Below are positions 11,227 through 23,381 of a DNA stretch of 64,000 nt, one piece after another. The position numbers and the translations under genes were made by a program. Position 1 is the first letter of the stretch. Every line of letters starts with the position of its first letter. Source of the stretch: Przewalskia tangutica (Eukaryota > Streptophyta > Magnoliopsida > Solanales > Solanaceae); NCBI GenBank assembly GCA_029844215.1, contig CM056726.1:33969001-34033000 (forward strand), given 5' to 3'. The notes under the pieces were generated by a model. It was not told the origin of the DNA, made no database searches, and saw only the letters and a list, made by a program, of their open reading frames with translations.

Positions 11227-11704
11227 CCAGTTTATAGCAAACTTGTTATTGATTCCAATTATTATTAAATTATTATTATTCAATTGTGTTTGCTTATGTG
11301 AAGATCCTAGATTGGTTCTAACAAAGGTATCACACAAACACAAGTAAACACATTCAACATTCACAAAAAAGGAAAGAAAAGGAAACAACACATAATACAT
11401 ATCAAAAGTTAAAGGAAGAAAAGAAGGGTTGAGCAAGGACAAAAAGGTATGTTTCATCTATCAACCCGGCCCAATATTTGTTTTTTTAGGAGTGAAGTAG
11501 TCACTTTCGGTTTCTGTAATTAAAAAATAGCCATTATACGAGTTTTGACTTTTATAAGTGAAACTATTAGATACTGTTATGAAATTTCCTCGTGGAAGTT
11601 CAAATTTCAGGACATGGCTATTCTTAAAAAAATATGACCGAAAAGACCAATTAATTTTATTTCTTCAAGTTTTTGTCTCGCTAAGCCCATAAACCACATT
11701 CATA
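11227..11704. other. Non-genic sequence
   Basis: AT-rich DNA with no recognised domain, repeat family or RNA gene. The reading frame extending left from here across the TA tract is a low-complexity artefact. Confidence 0.4.
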
Positions 11705-11926
11705 TTATATTGGCAATATTTTTTTTTTTTTTTGACGAAGAAAGCGCGGCATTCTTTCTTTCAGTCTTGTGAAACCAGTGTTTGATAAGCGCAATACGTC
11801 AATTAACTACACTTGTGGCCCGCGATGTGCCAACCAAGAAAGTTTATGCGGGGATCGACTATGGCCTCGCGATGCCATCATTCTTCTTCTGGCTACTCTC
11901 ATGCGGGTTATATTGGCAATATTTTT
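11705..11926 (-). mobile_element. Retroposed insert with 19-bp target-site duplication and poly(A) tail
   Basis: A 19-bp direct repeat, TTATATTGGCAATATTTTT, occurs at 11705-11723 and 11908-11926. The left copy runs into a longer T tract, so on the minus strand the ~184-bp insert ends in poly(A) next to the duplication, the hallmark of LINE-mediated retroposition. The body has no frame or domain I recognise; it could be a short SINE, a 5'-truncated LINE or a processed transcript fragment. A TAGTCGATCCCC stretch on the minus strand weakly resembles a B box. Confidence 0.7.
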
Positions 11927-12739
11927 GACAGGTGGCTAAGTGGCATCATATAGCTTTGTAGACAAATGGTTTAAGTAGTTGGCAGCTAAGCGGGTTCAAT
12001 GTGTGTGTACACATGGCTAAGTGGTTAGTTAAGTGGTTTAAGAAAAAGGTGATTATATAAATTTTCTAGTAAATATTTATGTCGCACTCATTATTTACAT
12101 TAAATCATGTAAATTTATTATAGTTAAGTAATTTGGTAAGTTGAAAATGCATGTTAAGTAATTACAATTAATAATTAAAAGCTTAATTAAATACAAATAT
12201 ATATCATTCATTTATTCATTTAATATAAACATCGGATGAGGGTAAGTGTTACCTTTTCGTTCTTGGATTTGTCCAATTTTTTTAGAAGAACACTAACTTT
12301 CCGATAGTTCTATAACTACCTTGTATTTGTCCGAAGCATGGTAAATACCATCTTTTGAAACCAATACCGATTTTCAAACAAACAGTGTCACGTCCCGATC
12401 CCATTTTGTAATGGATAGTTTTTTAAGATATATTATTTTTATTTTTATAAAAAAAATATTTCACCATATTCATTTCAAATCCACCACCAAAGCCACCAGA
12501 TTACCACCACAAACTCCATAATCTTTCATCTTCCAATTCTCTCTTTAAGGATAATCCATCTTTAGTTTGCATCACGAAGGAATTTCATTATTTTCTCCAT
12601 TATAAAAAAGAAAACCAAACCACTTCATCACTATCACCAAAGTCCATCACCTTCATCTTTCTCTTTCAATCCAAAATAAAACATGCATAATCTGTTCCTC
12701 GTATTATTGTTGTGGGAGTCATAACGAGGTTAAAAAAAA
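11927..12739. other. Non-genic sequence
   Basis: AT-rich DNA with several copies of the phrase GGCTAAGTGG near 11930-12030, perhaps a degenerate repeat. No coding domain is seen. Confidence 0.4.
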
Positions 12740-12900
12740 GAAGAAAGAGAATAGTTCCTCGATCATTTTTATTAATGTCCAAGGTTTATATACATGATAT
12801 ACAATATTTAATTATGAAAATTAAATCTACCTTTTCTTAATACAAAACTACTACCATAATTATACATGTACACGAATTTTAATAATATAGTAAGAGAATT
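12740..12900 (-). repeat. 3' LTR remnant of copia F
   Basis: Shares the phrases GTTTATATACATGATA, CAATATTTAATTAT, AATTAAATCTACCTTTT and ACTACTACCATAATTAT with 47414-47667. Its outer edge (AAAGAGAATAG) has lost the TG/CA terminus, and its inner edge joins RNase H sequence directly, so the polypurine tract and LTR start are deleted. Confidence 0.7.
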
Positions 12901-13413
12901 AATGTGTCTGGACATCCACCCCAATCAGCATATGTATAAGACACGAGAGTAGATACAAAGGATGAATATAAGTGCAAATCATAATCAAGAGTGCCCTGGA
13001 TGTAACACACAATGCGTTTGAGAGCTTGCATGTGTTCGTCCCTCAGATCATGCATAAATAAACACATCTGCTGCACTGCATAAGTAATATCGTGTCTCGT
13101 GAAGGTAAGTTACTGAAAAGCCCCTGCAAGACTGCGATAGTGAGAGGGATCCTCGTAAGGTGTGCTATAATTAGCACCCATCTTCGATTTGGTGTCAACC
13201 GGAGTAGGAGAGGACTTACATGATTACATGCCAGCCCGTTTAATAATCTCAGCCGCATACTTCCTCTAGATAAAAATAGACCACATGCATGACGAGTTAC
13301 AGCTATACCCAAAAAAATAACTCAAAGTCCCCCAAGTCTTTCATATCAAATTCGGAGTTGCGAAGAGACATGATAGACTTGCGCAATTTATCAGTAGAGT
13401 CGGTCAATATAAT
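12879..13413 (-). pseudogene. copia F pol: end of RT and truncated RNase H
   Basis: Three overlapping frames carry the motifs: SLRNSEFDMKDLGD and GIAVTRHACGLFLS (RT thumb and connection), then QQMCLFMHDLRDEHMQALKR and SYTYADWGGCPD (RNase H start; the usual DADWAG motif reads YADWGG). After GGCPDT the sequence runs straight into the LTR, so most of RNase H is missing. The RT part continues beyond insertion G at 16467. Confidence 0.85.
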
Positions 13414-14131
13414 TGTCACGACCCTACCCCGGGGCCGCGACTGGTGCCCCGTATACCTCAGAGAATAGCAGCGGAACATACATAACACATAAACCTGTAA
13501 ATAGTAGACATCACCGGCTAGCCGACAAGGCCGCCTTCCATAGAATATACTTAATCAAAAGTAATACAACTTGTTTTTACAGCCCAAACCACAAACGTGA
13601 CTACAGACCTCTAAGAATAACAACCGTGGGGCGGGGCCATACCCCGAATGTACAAAAGTCTACAACCTCGAGGAACTGCACCAAAGACAAAGCCTCCGAG
13701 AAATGGAGCTTTCGAAGCGAACGGTGATCCTAAGAGTGCGGATCGCAAGTTACGTGACCTCAACTGCGGCGTGAACGCGGCCGAAGGAGGTCGATAACAA
13801 GTACCAAGTATGCGGCGGAAAATCTGAAATAATTCATAAGTCTAAAATAACTGGAGACATGTATGATAATCAATTAACAGTACACTGTGCCTTACTAACA
13901 ATGAGAATATCAAGTATATACCATACTGCATGAAAATAGAAAGCTCATGATCAAAGTCAGGTCATCTGTCCGCAGTATCATTAAGCACTCCTACTTATGG
14001 GACTATTTCACCCGCATGAGGTATTCCTCGCATAGGCTGTACCCGCCCGCATGAGACTATTTCACCCGCATAAGCCCTTACGGACTCGCATGAGGTATTC
14101 CTCGCATCATGGGTAGCAAATCCACGGAATA

Positions 14132-14275
14132 GGTGGTATAACGTCTTGGGGGTTTACCCCTCATTTATACTCTTACCAGGCGGTGGTATAACGTCTTGGG
14201 GTTTACCGCCATTTATACTCTTACCTGGAGAAGGTGGTATAACGTCTTGGGGTTTACCCTCATTTATACTCTTAC
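14132..14275 (-). repeat. ~49-bp tandem repeat in solo LTR G, 3 units
   Basis: Units read GGTGGTATAACGTCTTGGGG, then TTTACC and ATTTATACTCTTACC. This is the reverse complement of the unit in LTR B (8905-9148). Confidence 0.8.
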
Positions 14276-14313
14276 CCCTCATCTGCGTATGCCTTAATCC
14301 TCATCGTAAGGCG

Positions 14314-14490
14314 TGTCCAAGTGCATACGTGGAATCCCACATCACCGACATGACGCCCAAGTAAACTCATACTAAGACAATGGAAGCATACGTGGAATCT
14401 CCATCACCGATGCGTCAAGTAAACTCATACTAAGACAATGGAAGCATACCCGTGGAATCCTCCATCACTGACGGTACGTCCAAGTAAACT
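14314..14490 (-). repeat. ~57-bp tandem repeat in solo LTR G, about 3 units
   Basis: Repeated phrases GCATACGTGGAATC, CATCAC and CAAGTAAACTCATACTAAG. It lies next to the 49-bp array and is not found in LTR C or E. Confidence 0.7.
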
Positions 14491-16461
14491 CATAACTTCT
14501 TTAGACTTTCATTAACATACAAAATGGATCTCATTTTCATGACCTTAAGGCGTTTTCTTATTGCTTAATCAAATCCGGAGAATTTAACCCGAAGTACTAT
14601 GTACTTCTATTCTTTCAAAAGTTTCCTCTTTCACATAAAATCCCCATTTTACACTCTAAGCAATTGATGCCTTTAAATCAAATTGCCCTTCTTAGTTTCA
14701 ATAATTTCATCTATATTTACCTTATTCAAGCAAAACCGACTTTTTAACCTTCCATAAAGTTATTATAACCAACTCCCCATAGAGCCGTTATACTAACTTT
14801 ATGCTTTAACAAATTAAGACATTCTTATCCTTTCATAAGGACGTTATAACTAACTTCCCATAAAGCCGTTATAACTCCTTATATCTCAAACAATTTCGTT
14901 CTTTTATTAACCAAGAGACTTATACTTCAAATCAAATTTACACAATTTTCAAAATACTTCAAGTCTCTTATCTTTAGAAAACAAGTTTCTTACCTTAAAA
15001 ATTAGGTCTCCTATTCTTAGAATAATTCAATACTCAATACTTTCACACCAAGTACCCTATACTTCTTCATGTCAAGAAATCCCTGTCTACCTTATTTAGG
15101 ATAAACCATTCCTCAAGAACAAGTGGGTTAACTCTTTAACCCAACCAACTTAGACATTTTCTTAAAACAAGTCAAGTATAACAAATGGATTTACTTCATT
15201 TAAAACACGTACGTCTACCGTACTATATAATTATAACTACTCATGCTCAAGAGATAAGAAGGTTTCCACATACCTCTTCGGTCAATCCACTTGCTAAGCC
15301 CAATATACCGCACGTAGTACGTCCACCTATAATGACCATAATATGTTTATTAACCTCTAGCTTCAACGTAGAATATCCCAAGTGCAAAGTCACTAAATCC
15401 TACGGAAAATCGGACAACATTTCCTTTGTTTCTACATATTTTGCCACTTTTTTCAAGGCCGAATTCAACATCCAAACGCCACTTTTAAGGCCCAACAATC
15501 CAATCAATACAAAGGGGATTATACACCTAATCTTGGATGTGTGAAATTCTGCCCCACAATGCATATTAACTAAATCAACAAGTCAAAGGTAGTATTTAGG
15601 CTACAACATGCTCACATACTAATCTTATTCAATCCCTTCAAATCCAAATCATATTTCTTACATGCAATCTATCTAAGAGCAATATTTACAACTACAAGTT
15701 CTTTCTTCTTCACATGCAACACCAAAAACTAGCAACAAGAGAAAGAATTGTTACCTTAGAGCTTGCCCAAAATAATCCAACAACTTCACTAGCCTCCTTT
15801 CCACAATCACCACCACAAAAACTTCTACAAGTTTGTCAACAAGTTTCCTTCTTGCCACATTTTTCAGATTTTTCTCAAGCCTTGATTTTCCTTTGATTTT
15901 CTAGAGAGAATGGATAGCTTTTAATCTTAGAGAGAGAGAAGAGCTTGAAGAATGACCAAGTCTTCAAGACTTGGTCAATATATAAGACATGCAAAAATCA
16001 GATGGGGTGGGACACTTGTCACCCACCCATGGCCTCTTTTAAAACCAAACAGTGCAGATTTTTCCACTCACCCTCGCAGAACCCGCCTCGGCGCCGCGGC
16101 CCTGCAGCCGGCGCCGCGGCGCTGAAACTTCTGCCAACTCTCGGATCTTCCGGCGCCGCGGCCCTGTGGCTCCTGACCGAAATATTCTTCTGTCCGACTG
16201 CGCACTGAACTTGTAACTCCCATAACTTTCTACTCCGATGTCCTATCGACTAACGGTTGGTTGCGTTGGAAACTAGACTCAACGAACTACGTACTAGGCC
16301 TTTGAAACACCTAGGAACCCTCAATGAACTAGGAGATATGCCGCTCCAAAGTTTACTAAAAACCCGTCCGAAACATTCTGTCGACCTATCTTTCTAAAAT
16401 TTTAAATCTTAACTCCTGTCGTACGTTCTCATACGCATGGCCAGAGCTACAGGGTATAACA

Positions 16462-17150
16462 ATAATATCATCTACATATAACATAATGTATGCCAGAGAA
16501 GTACCACAACGATAAATGAACAGAGATGATCAGACCTGCTGTGACAAAACTCAATAGTATACACATAATCTGTAAGCCTTTTGTACCAGGCCCGAGGGGC
16601 ATGTTTTAGCACATACAAGGACTTCTTCAGCAAGAAGACATGGTTAGGATGATCGGGGTCACTGAAACCCAAGGGCTGATGTATGTATACCGTTTCCTTG
16701 AGATCACCGTGTAATAATGCATTTTTCATGTCCAGCTGATGAATAGACCAAACTTTAGAGAGAGCTAGACTGAGAATAGTGTCAATAGTTTACGGTTTGA
16801 CCACCGGCCTAAATGTCTCTCCACAATCCATGCCAACCTGCTGAGTTTGAAATCACCTAAAAGTCTGGTCTTATGCCTCTCAAACAACCATCTGCTTTTT
16901 CCTTATGAGTAAAAATCTACATAGCAGAATCACATTAACACCAGGAGGATGGGGTATCAACTCTCACATCTTATTTTCAATAAGAGCATTATATTCATCA
17001 TCCATGTCCATTTTCAAATTCGGGTCATGAAGGGCAGATACTGAGTTACTTGGTATGGGTGATTTAGTGACATTAGAATTGAGATTAAAATGTCAATTTG
17101 GTTTAAAAATACCCCGTTGGCTATGAGTAACAGACCTTTAACTCAAAATA
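16462..17150 (-). pseudogene. copia F pol: linker and N-terminal half of RT
   Basis: The minus strand encodes a VTHSQRGIFKPN-like linker near 17140, ALHDPNLKMDMDDEYNALIE near 17010, and a clear RT palm stretch at 16472-16729 (KNALLHGDLKETVYIHQPLG, DPDHPNHVFLLKKSLY, APRAWYKRLTDY). It ends at the YVDD motif where solo LTR G is inserted. The linker region 16740-17010 has frameshifts. Confidence 0.85.
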
Positions 17151-17647
17151 GAAGTGGGATGGACTTGGGTCGGTGTATGAATATCGGAAATGACTAGACC
17201 GAGAGGTGGGTCATGTGTTGGGCCAGCGATGGGGCTGGCGGCCAGGATCGCGAGGTAGAACGGGCCAGAGCGGTGGGCCTCTTGGGTGGGATGATGCGGA
17301 AAACAGATAGAGGCGATGGCGGTGTTTACAGTGGCGAGTTGGGTGACGGGTGAAAGTTGGGCCAGCAAGCAGTGGGTATGCGGGCAGAATTTGGTCACGG
17401 GTCTGCTGGTCCAGATCCCGAGGTGCGGACCGGACTAAATGGTGGACCACATACGTGAGAGCCCATTATCAAAAAAGTTATGAGAATAACGTAATTATAC
17501 AATTTAGCAAACGGAAATTGGATTTCATAAAAAATGACATGACGACTAATTATGATTTTATTAGAGGATAAATCAAAACATTTATAACTACGATGATTAG
17601 ACGGATAACCTAAAAATACACAAGAGATAGAACAGACTTAAAATTTG
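17151..17647 (-). pseudogene. copia F pol: degraded integrase C-terminal to RT linker
   Basis: The stretch lies between the integrase core and the RT linker. It is proline- and histidine-rich when translated on the minus strand (17138-17398), as copia linkers often are, but no conserved motif can be placed. Assigned by position within element F. Confidence 0.5.
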
Positions 17648-18357
17648 TTATTGTAGTGGATGGAAAACAGGATAGCTTAAACACCCAAACACTCTAAGAT
17701 GAAAACACGAAGGATCTTTATTATAAAGAATTTTTAGAGGAGATTGGTATGCTAATTCTTTGCTATGAAGTATGTTAAGAAGGTAAGTAGTCATTTGTAA
17801 TGCATGATGCCAAAATGAAGGTGGTAATGAAACATGAGCTAGTAATGTCCGGACAATGTTATTAATGGTATAAATTTTTCTTTCGGCTTTCTCATTTTGT
17901 GAGGACGTACGGGGACAAGAAAACTGAAAAGATATTTCCATTAACCTTACAAATTTTCCGAAAAGGTCCATTATTAAATTCCATTCCATTATCACATTGA
18001 ACGTTTTAAATTTTTCGCTCAAATTGGGTACAGATGAATGCTATAAATGATAGGAATGTAGAAAAAATTTGGGACTTTTTAGATAACGGAAAGATCCACA
18101 AAAAATAAGAATAATCATAAAAAATAACACATAATAACGGTGGTCCAAAGAGCTCAAAACGGGAGATGTCCACAAATCACTATGAATAATATCAAATAGC
18201 AACAAGTACTAGAATTGAAGGCTACAAATGGTAATTTAACATGTTTTCCAAGCAGACAAGAAGGACACACATTAGTACTACGCGTACTATTACACTTAAT
18301 AAAATTATTATTTTTAAAAGAGGAAAGAACAGACGTTCCCAGATGACCCAAACACAT
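17648..18357 (-). pseudogene. copia F pol: pre-integrase zinc finger and integrase core
   Basis: At 18154-18357 the frame reads LGHLGTSVLSS and CPSCLLGKHVKLPF, the GAG-pre-integrase and HHCC-type zinc-binding region. At 17648-18022 it reads SSQNEKAERKIYTINNIVRT, LLAHVSLPPSFWHHAL, YLLNILHSKELAYQSP and HLRVFGCLSYP, the second half of the rve core with the catalytic Glu in the KAERK segment. The DDE motif's first half is frameshifted between 18022 and 18154. Confidence 0.9.
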
Positions 18358-18869
18358 ATGTCATAAGAAAGGTGCTAAAGTGACAAATATTGACGATGTG
18401 GATTGTTTAGTGGTGGTGATGGTGTCCGTGATGGGATAGAGGTCGCCCAGACTATCACATCTCATTAGAGGTACCCCCATCGTGGAATCCTTCACAGAAA
18501 ATCTAAAAGGGTCAAAGTCAACAGAAACTCAATTATCAGTTATAAATTTTTGAACATACATCAATTTTTTAATTAATTGAGAAGCATGAAGGATATTTTT
18601 CAAGGCTAAAGGTGGGTTTGGGGGAGATAAATTTGTGTGATCATAACCATGAATTGGAATTGAATTACTATTACTAACAATTATACCACGATTTTTGCAT
18701 AAGACGAGAAATTACCTGGTGCGGACGTCATGTGAGAAGTAGCACCGGTGTCTATATACCAACAGATGATTTAATTCAAGTGTATGCATCGCTGCATCGA
18801 TATCATGGGACTCGGAGTTGTCGCTGGGCCAGCAACAGTGAAGTCTTGCTAAGGCCGAGGCCCAAGCAA
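18358..18869 (-). pseudogene. copia F: protease region, strongly degraded
   Basis: The stretch lies between gag and the pre-integrase domain on the minus strand, where copia protease belongs. Segments resemble the protease-integrase spacer, but the Asp-Ser/Thr-Gly active site cannot be placed with confidence. Assigned mostly by position. Confidence 0.45.
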
Positions 18870-19423
18870 GTCATCCTACTGCCAGGCTAAATTTCCCCTC
18901 GGCCCAGGTGTTGCTGGCTAGTGGGCTTGGCCCAAGATGTTGAAGGAAAGGGGCAGGGCGGCATGGGCCACTGTCCAGTGGCCTAGGACTGCTGCCATGA
19001 GTTCAGTGGCCCGCCACCCTGCTGGCTGCCACTGGTTGCTCGTCTACCACCGCCACCATTACTGCCGCCGCGAACGCCACTCTTGCCACAACCACATCCT
19101 CCACTGCTATTTTTTCCATAATTTTATCCTGTTTTGCCACCCTCGTTGTTATAGTTTTGACCATAATTTTTGGAGAACGATTGAGGTTCATCAATTTTGC
19201 GGGACGTGGCCACCATCATGCTGGTAACCACATTTTTAACCAATCCTTCTTCTTCTAATATGAGCATGGAACATGCTTGATAGAACAGTAGGAGAGGATT
19301 GCTTTGGCGAATAAGAGTTTCAACCCCATTATACGCCTCAGAGAGGCGTGCAACCATCTGAAGAACGAGACGATCATTCGTGATGGGCGCGCTAAGGTTT
19401 TTGAGTTGATCCGACAACTCCTT
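18870..19423 (-). pseudogene. copia F gag, C-terminal part (UBN2-type)
   Basis: The minus-strand frame 19124-19429 reads ELSDQLKNLSAPITNDRLVL, QMVARLSEAYNGVETLIRQS and ACSMLILEEEGL, the UBN2/gag-polypeptide domain of copia elements. A Gly/Arg/Ser-rich tail follows. The N-terminal part lies at 46832-47269 on the far side of insertion D; the two halves abut at RRLK and LSDQLKN. Confidence 0.88.
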
Positions 19424-22400
19424 TGTCACGACCCGACCCCGGGGCCGCGACTGGTGCCCTACCGGGGCACCCTGTTAGGTACACATCAGAGAATAGAAGC
19501 GGAACATACATAACACATAAACCTGTAAATAGTAAACGTCACCGGCTAGCCGACAAGGCCGCCTTCCATAGAATATACTTAATCAAAAGTAAAAAGTACA
19601 ACTTGTTTTTACAGCCCAAACCACAAATGTGACTACAAACCTCTAGGAATAACATCTGTGACGGGACAGGGCCCCGCCATACCCCCTGAATGTACAAAAG
19701 TCTACAACCTCAGGGAATCATACCAAAAGACAAAGCCTCCGGAGAGATGGAGCTTTCCAAGAACTGAACAGTGATCCTAAGAGTGCGGATCAGCAAGCTA
19801 CGTATCTCGACTGCGGCGTGACGCAGCCCGAAGGAGGTCGATAACAAGTACCAAGTATGTGGCGAAAATCAGTAATGAAATCATAATAGTCTATATAAAG
19901 CAGGGGACATGTATGATAGCCAAACTACGGTACACAACATATACACAGTCATGTCAAGTCAGGGACTCACGCTCTCTAAGTCATCACTCAAATATAACCA
20001 TAGGTCTCATGCCCACAATATCAATCATGCCTGTGGAATTCCTTCCTCATCAGCGATCATGATATAACAACACCAAGAGTACATGAACACTAGATCCCAC
20101 TGTGTCATAAGAACCATGCAGGCAAGTCTGAAGGCATAACTACGAATCCACCCTGCATCCTCAATCGGCCAAGTCTGAAGGCATAGCTACGAATCTACCT
20201 GCGTCCTCAATCGATCGGGCAAGTACGAAAGCCAGCTACCAGATCCCACCGTACCAACAATACTAATTACCTAAATCATGAAGCTGACCGGGGCAAGTAC
20301 GATAGCCTCTACCAGATCCACTGCGTCGCGTCTCGGCCGGGCAAGTCGCAGCTAACCACCAGATCCGCCCTGCATCACGCAACTTTGTCCTAACACTGAC
20401 CGGGGCAAGTACGAAAGCCAACTACCAGATCCACCCTGCATCACGTCTCGGCCAAGGCAAATGCGAGCTAGCTACGGATCCACCTGCGTGATGAGCCTCA
20501 TGGAGAGCTAGTCCATGGAATAACACTATCAACGAGGAACAAACCTCATCGGCCTCATACGTGGACCATCCATCGAGCGGTATGCCCAAACGAAATAACA
20601 AGATAACACTTACCACCATGGAAGCGTGGGCCACCCAACGTCGGTATGTCCAAACATGATCGAGAATAACCTCGACCGAATCTCCATCGGAGACGCCGGT
20701 AGCGTAAGGATACAACACTTGTACACCAAGACTATCACAAGCAAACATAGGCAAGTTATTCACACTCAAGGTACTTTCATTCTATGCCAAAAATCCGGTT
20801 CTAACCCCAAAGTACTACGATTTTAACTCCTTAAAAATATTCATTTCTTTCACAAAAGTCACACGATACTAATACGTAGTATCAAAATAGAGTAACTATC
20901 ATTTTAAGTAAACCAAAACAATGTCCATACCTTCCTTTAACACTAACTCAAGACAATACCATGTCTTTCTTTTTAACAGAAACACTTCTCCTTTTTGAAA
21001 GTCAAGTAACAATATACTTTTCAAAATAGTTTAAGCCTCATAACTTCTTAAAGATATCAAGTTACCGTTTTAAATCCAATGATAAAACCATTCTTTCGTT
21101 TTCATAAAGTTGTTATAACTAACTTCCCATAAAGCTATTATAACACTTTACATTAAAAACCAACCAAGGACAACTACTCATATTTTCGAAATCAAGATAA
21201 CTTTATTCTTTTAAAGACCAAGTACCCATTACTCGCGAATGAGGTTTCACAACTTTTAACACAATTCAAGTCCTTAACATTTCATATCAAGTCACTTAAC
21301 TTTAGAACCAAATCAAGGACACAAAAAGGAAAGTCAAACTCTTTTAACACACGTGCGTCTACCGCACTATATATATATATATATATTTCACAAATATCAT
21401 GCTCAAGAGAATAGGAAGAATCACATACCTCTTCAGGTCAATCCACTCTCTAAGTCCAATATATAAATTCCGCACGTAGTACGTCAACCTATGATGACCA
21501 CAATACTTTTATTAACCTCTAGCTACAACATAGAATATCCCAAGTGTAAAGTTACTAAATCTACGGAAAATCGGGCAGCATTTCCTTTGTTTCTATATAC
21601 ATTGCCACCTTTTCAAGGTCCGAATTCAACATCCAAACGCCACATTTAAGGCCCAACAATCCAAATATTTCAAAGGGGATTACACACCTAAACTTGGATG
21701 TGTAAAATTCTGCCCCACAATGTACAACAACTAACTTAACAACTTTAAGGTAAAATTTGGGCTACAACATGCTTACATCCTAACCTTATTCAATCCTTTC
21801 ATAACCAAACCATATTTCTTACATGCACTTCTTCTAAGAGCAATATTTTCAACTAAAAAATCTTTCTTCTTCACAGGCAACACTAAAAACCAACAAAGGG
21901 AGAAGGAATTGTTACCTTAAAACCATAGCCAAATATTCCAACAAATTCGCTAGCCTCTTTTCCAAGAACACCACCACAACAACCCTTACAAGCTAGCCAA
22001 CAAGCTTCCTTCTTGTCCTAACTTCCCAGATTTTCCTTAAGCTTTGAATTCATCTTGGAATTCTAGAGAGAAGTGAGAGCTTGAGCTTAGAGAGAGAGAA
22101 GGATTTGAAAGATTGACCAAGTCTTCAAGACTTGGTCAACATAAAAGACATGAAAAATCAGATGGGGGGGACACTTGTCACCCTCCCATGGCCTTTTTAA
22201 AAGAAAATATCTGCTTTCCTCAGTTTTTCCGCCAGAAATCCCGCCTCGGCGCCGCGGCGCTGAATCTTCCGCAACCCCACAGAACTTTCGGCGTCGCGGC
22301 CCTGCTTCCCGGCGCCGCGGCGCTGCAACTTCAGCGCTCCCTCAGAATAACCGGCGCCGCGGCTCCGTAGCCCCTGACCGAATACACCTTTCGGCTTGGC

Positions 22401-22662
22401 TGCGCTCTGAACTTGCAACTCCCATAACTTTCTACTCCGATGTCCTATCGATGAACAGTCGGTTGCGTTGGAAACTAGGCTCAACGAACTACGCACTAGG
22501 CCTTTGAAATACTTAGGAACTCTCAATGTAGCGGGTCATACCCCAACTCAAAGTTGACTAAAACCCGTCCGAAACAATCCGTCAACCTATCTTTCGAAAA
22601 TTTTAAGTCCTACTCCCTTTCGTACTCTCTCATACGCATGATCTGAACTACGGGGTGTAACA
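19424..22662 (-). repeat. 3' LTR of element D (3239 bp)
   Basis: Minus-strand TGTTACACCCCGTAG...GGGTCGTGACA. Holds a repeat array (20110-20495), a short (TA)n (near 21370), three GGCGCCGCGG boxes (22246-22360) and the palindrome at 22115-22137 with arm GACCAAGTCTT. It is a close match to 33543-36399 plus 46404-46826, the split 5' LTR. Confidence 0.9.
20110..20495 (-). repeat. ~55-60-bp tandem repeat in 3' LTR of D, about 7 units
   Basis: Units contain GGGGCAAGTACGAAAGCC, TACCAGATCCA and CCCTGCATCACG with variable spacing. The matching array in the 5' LTR lies at 34240-34590. Differences between the two arrays are mainly short gaps at CTGACC and CCCTG. Confidence 0.8.
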
Positions 22663-22698
22663 TTCTCCCCCCCTTAGAAACATTCGTCCCCGAATGTT
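22663..22698 (-). promoter_or_regulatory. Polypurine tract and pre-PPT inverted repeat of D
   Basis: On the minus strand AACATTCG GGGA CGAATGTT is followed by TTCTAAGGGGGGGGAGAATG and the LTR start. This matches B, C, E and H even though D has no coding region, so the segment is likely needed in cis. Confidence 0.75.
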
Positions 22699-23376
22699 CT
22701 TTTGGAGCCAATCTACTATTCCTCGGTACCTCCTCGTACCTCACGCTTAATGGGACCTTATAATGCCACTAATGACCCTAATATATCGCACACGCATAAT
22801 TATTCATCATAAATCAAGAAGGAAACGAACCCAAAATATGAACCATTACCACTTACTCCGTTTCACGGCCTAACAGAATTGCCCGTTCGTATTTACCAAC
22901 TTATTCTATCACATGTACATTGTCTCAATATCCTCTGTTCATGACACTAAATCTTACAACAATCCCATCACTTACTCCACCCGGATCTCATCCGTACTAT
23001 CCTCTTAAGCATACCACATAGCTTAATTTACAAACATAGTCTCCCATTAGGTCTCTTAATTAAACTTCTTAAGGGTCCATTACCTTCTCAGACAACTCAT
23101 CATCTCCTAATTATCTCAAATTAGTACGTAAAACCTTGATGAGAGTTCATTAAACCGTTCCATACCTTCCCGGTATCTAATTAGTCCTTACCAATCCTTG
23201 GTATTCCGATATCATTCTAGGCAACACGCGTCTGACCCTCATACATAAATTCCGTATAGCTGCATGTCACAATACCCACTATACTACCATCATTACTAAC
23301 CTGGATACGCAATCCACATAGTTCTTCCTGGGTCACTGCTACCTTTTTCGTAACTGCAATCAATATAACTCGTTAG
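22699..23376 (-). other. Non-coding internal region of element D
   Basis: About 680 bp between the leader (right of element C) and the polypurine tract. On the minus strand all frames are interrupted by stops and none shows gag or pol motifs. It does not resemble the pol 3' end of B, C, E or H except close to the polypurine tract. Its origin is unknown. Confidence 0.65.
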
Positions 23377-23381
23377 GGAGA

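Larger units (their letters stand above)
13409..16466 (-). mobile_element. Solo LTR G (Tekay type) with ATAAT target duplication, inserted in copia RT
   Basis: LTR 13414-16461 reads on the minus strand TGTTATACCC...GGGTCGTGACA, 3048 bp. The 5-bp repeat ATAAT flanks it at 13409-13413 and 16462-16466. No internal sequence, PBS or polypurine tract is present, so it is a solo LTR left by LTR-LTR recombination. It splits the copia RT just at the YVDD active-site region: the frame reads AYIMLYVDDI up to the junction. It contains the 49-bp repeat family (14132-14275), a second ~60-bp repeat (14314-14490) and the palindrome with arm GACCAAGTCTT (15954-15976). Confidence 0.93.

Noticed and set aside
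11158..11457. Minus-strand frame of 99 codons ending in repeated Tyr-Ile
   Set aside because: It is created by the TA microsatellite; the rest has no recognisable domain.
20422..20769. 115-codon frame in LTR D and its partner at 34512-34847
   Set aside because: They cover the LTR tandem repeat; the two LTR copies disagree in frame, so no protein is conserved.
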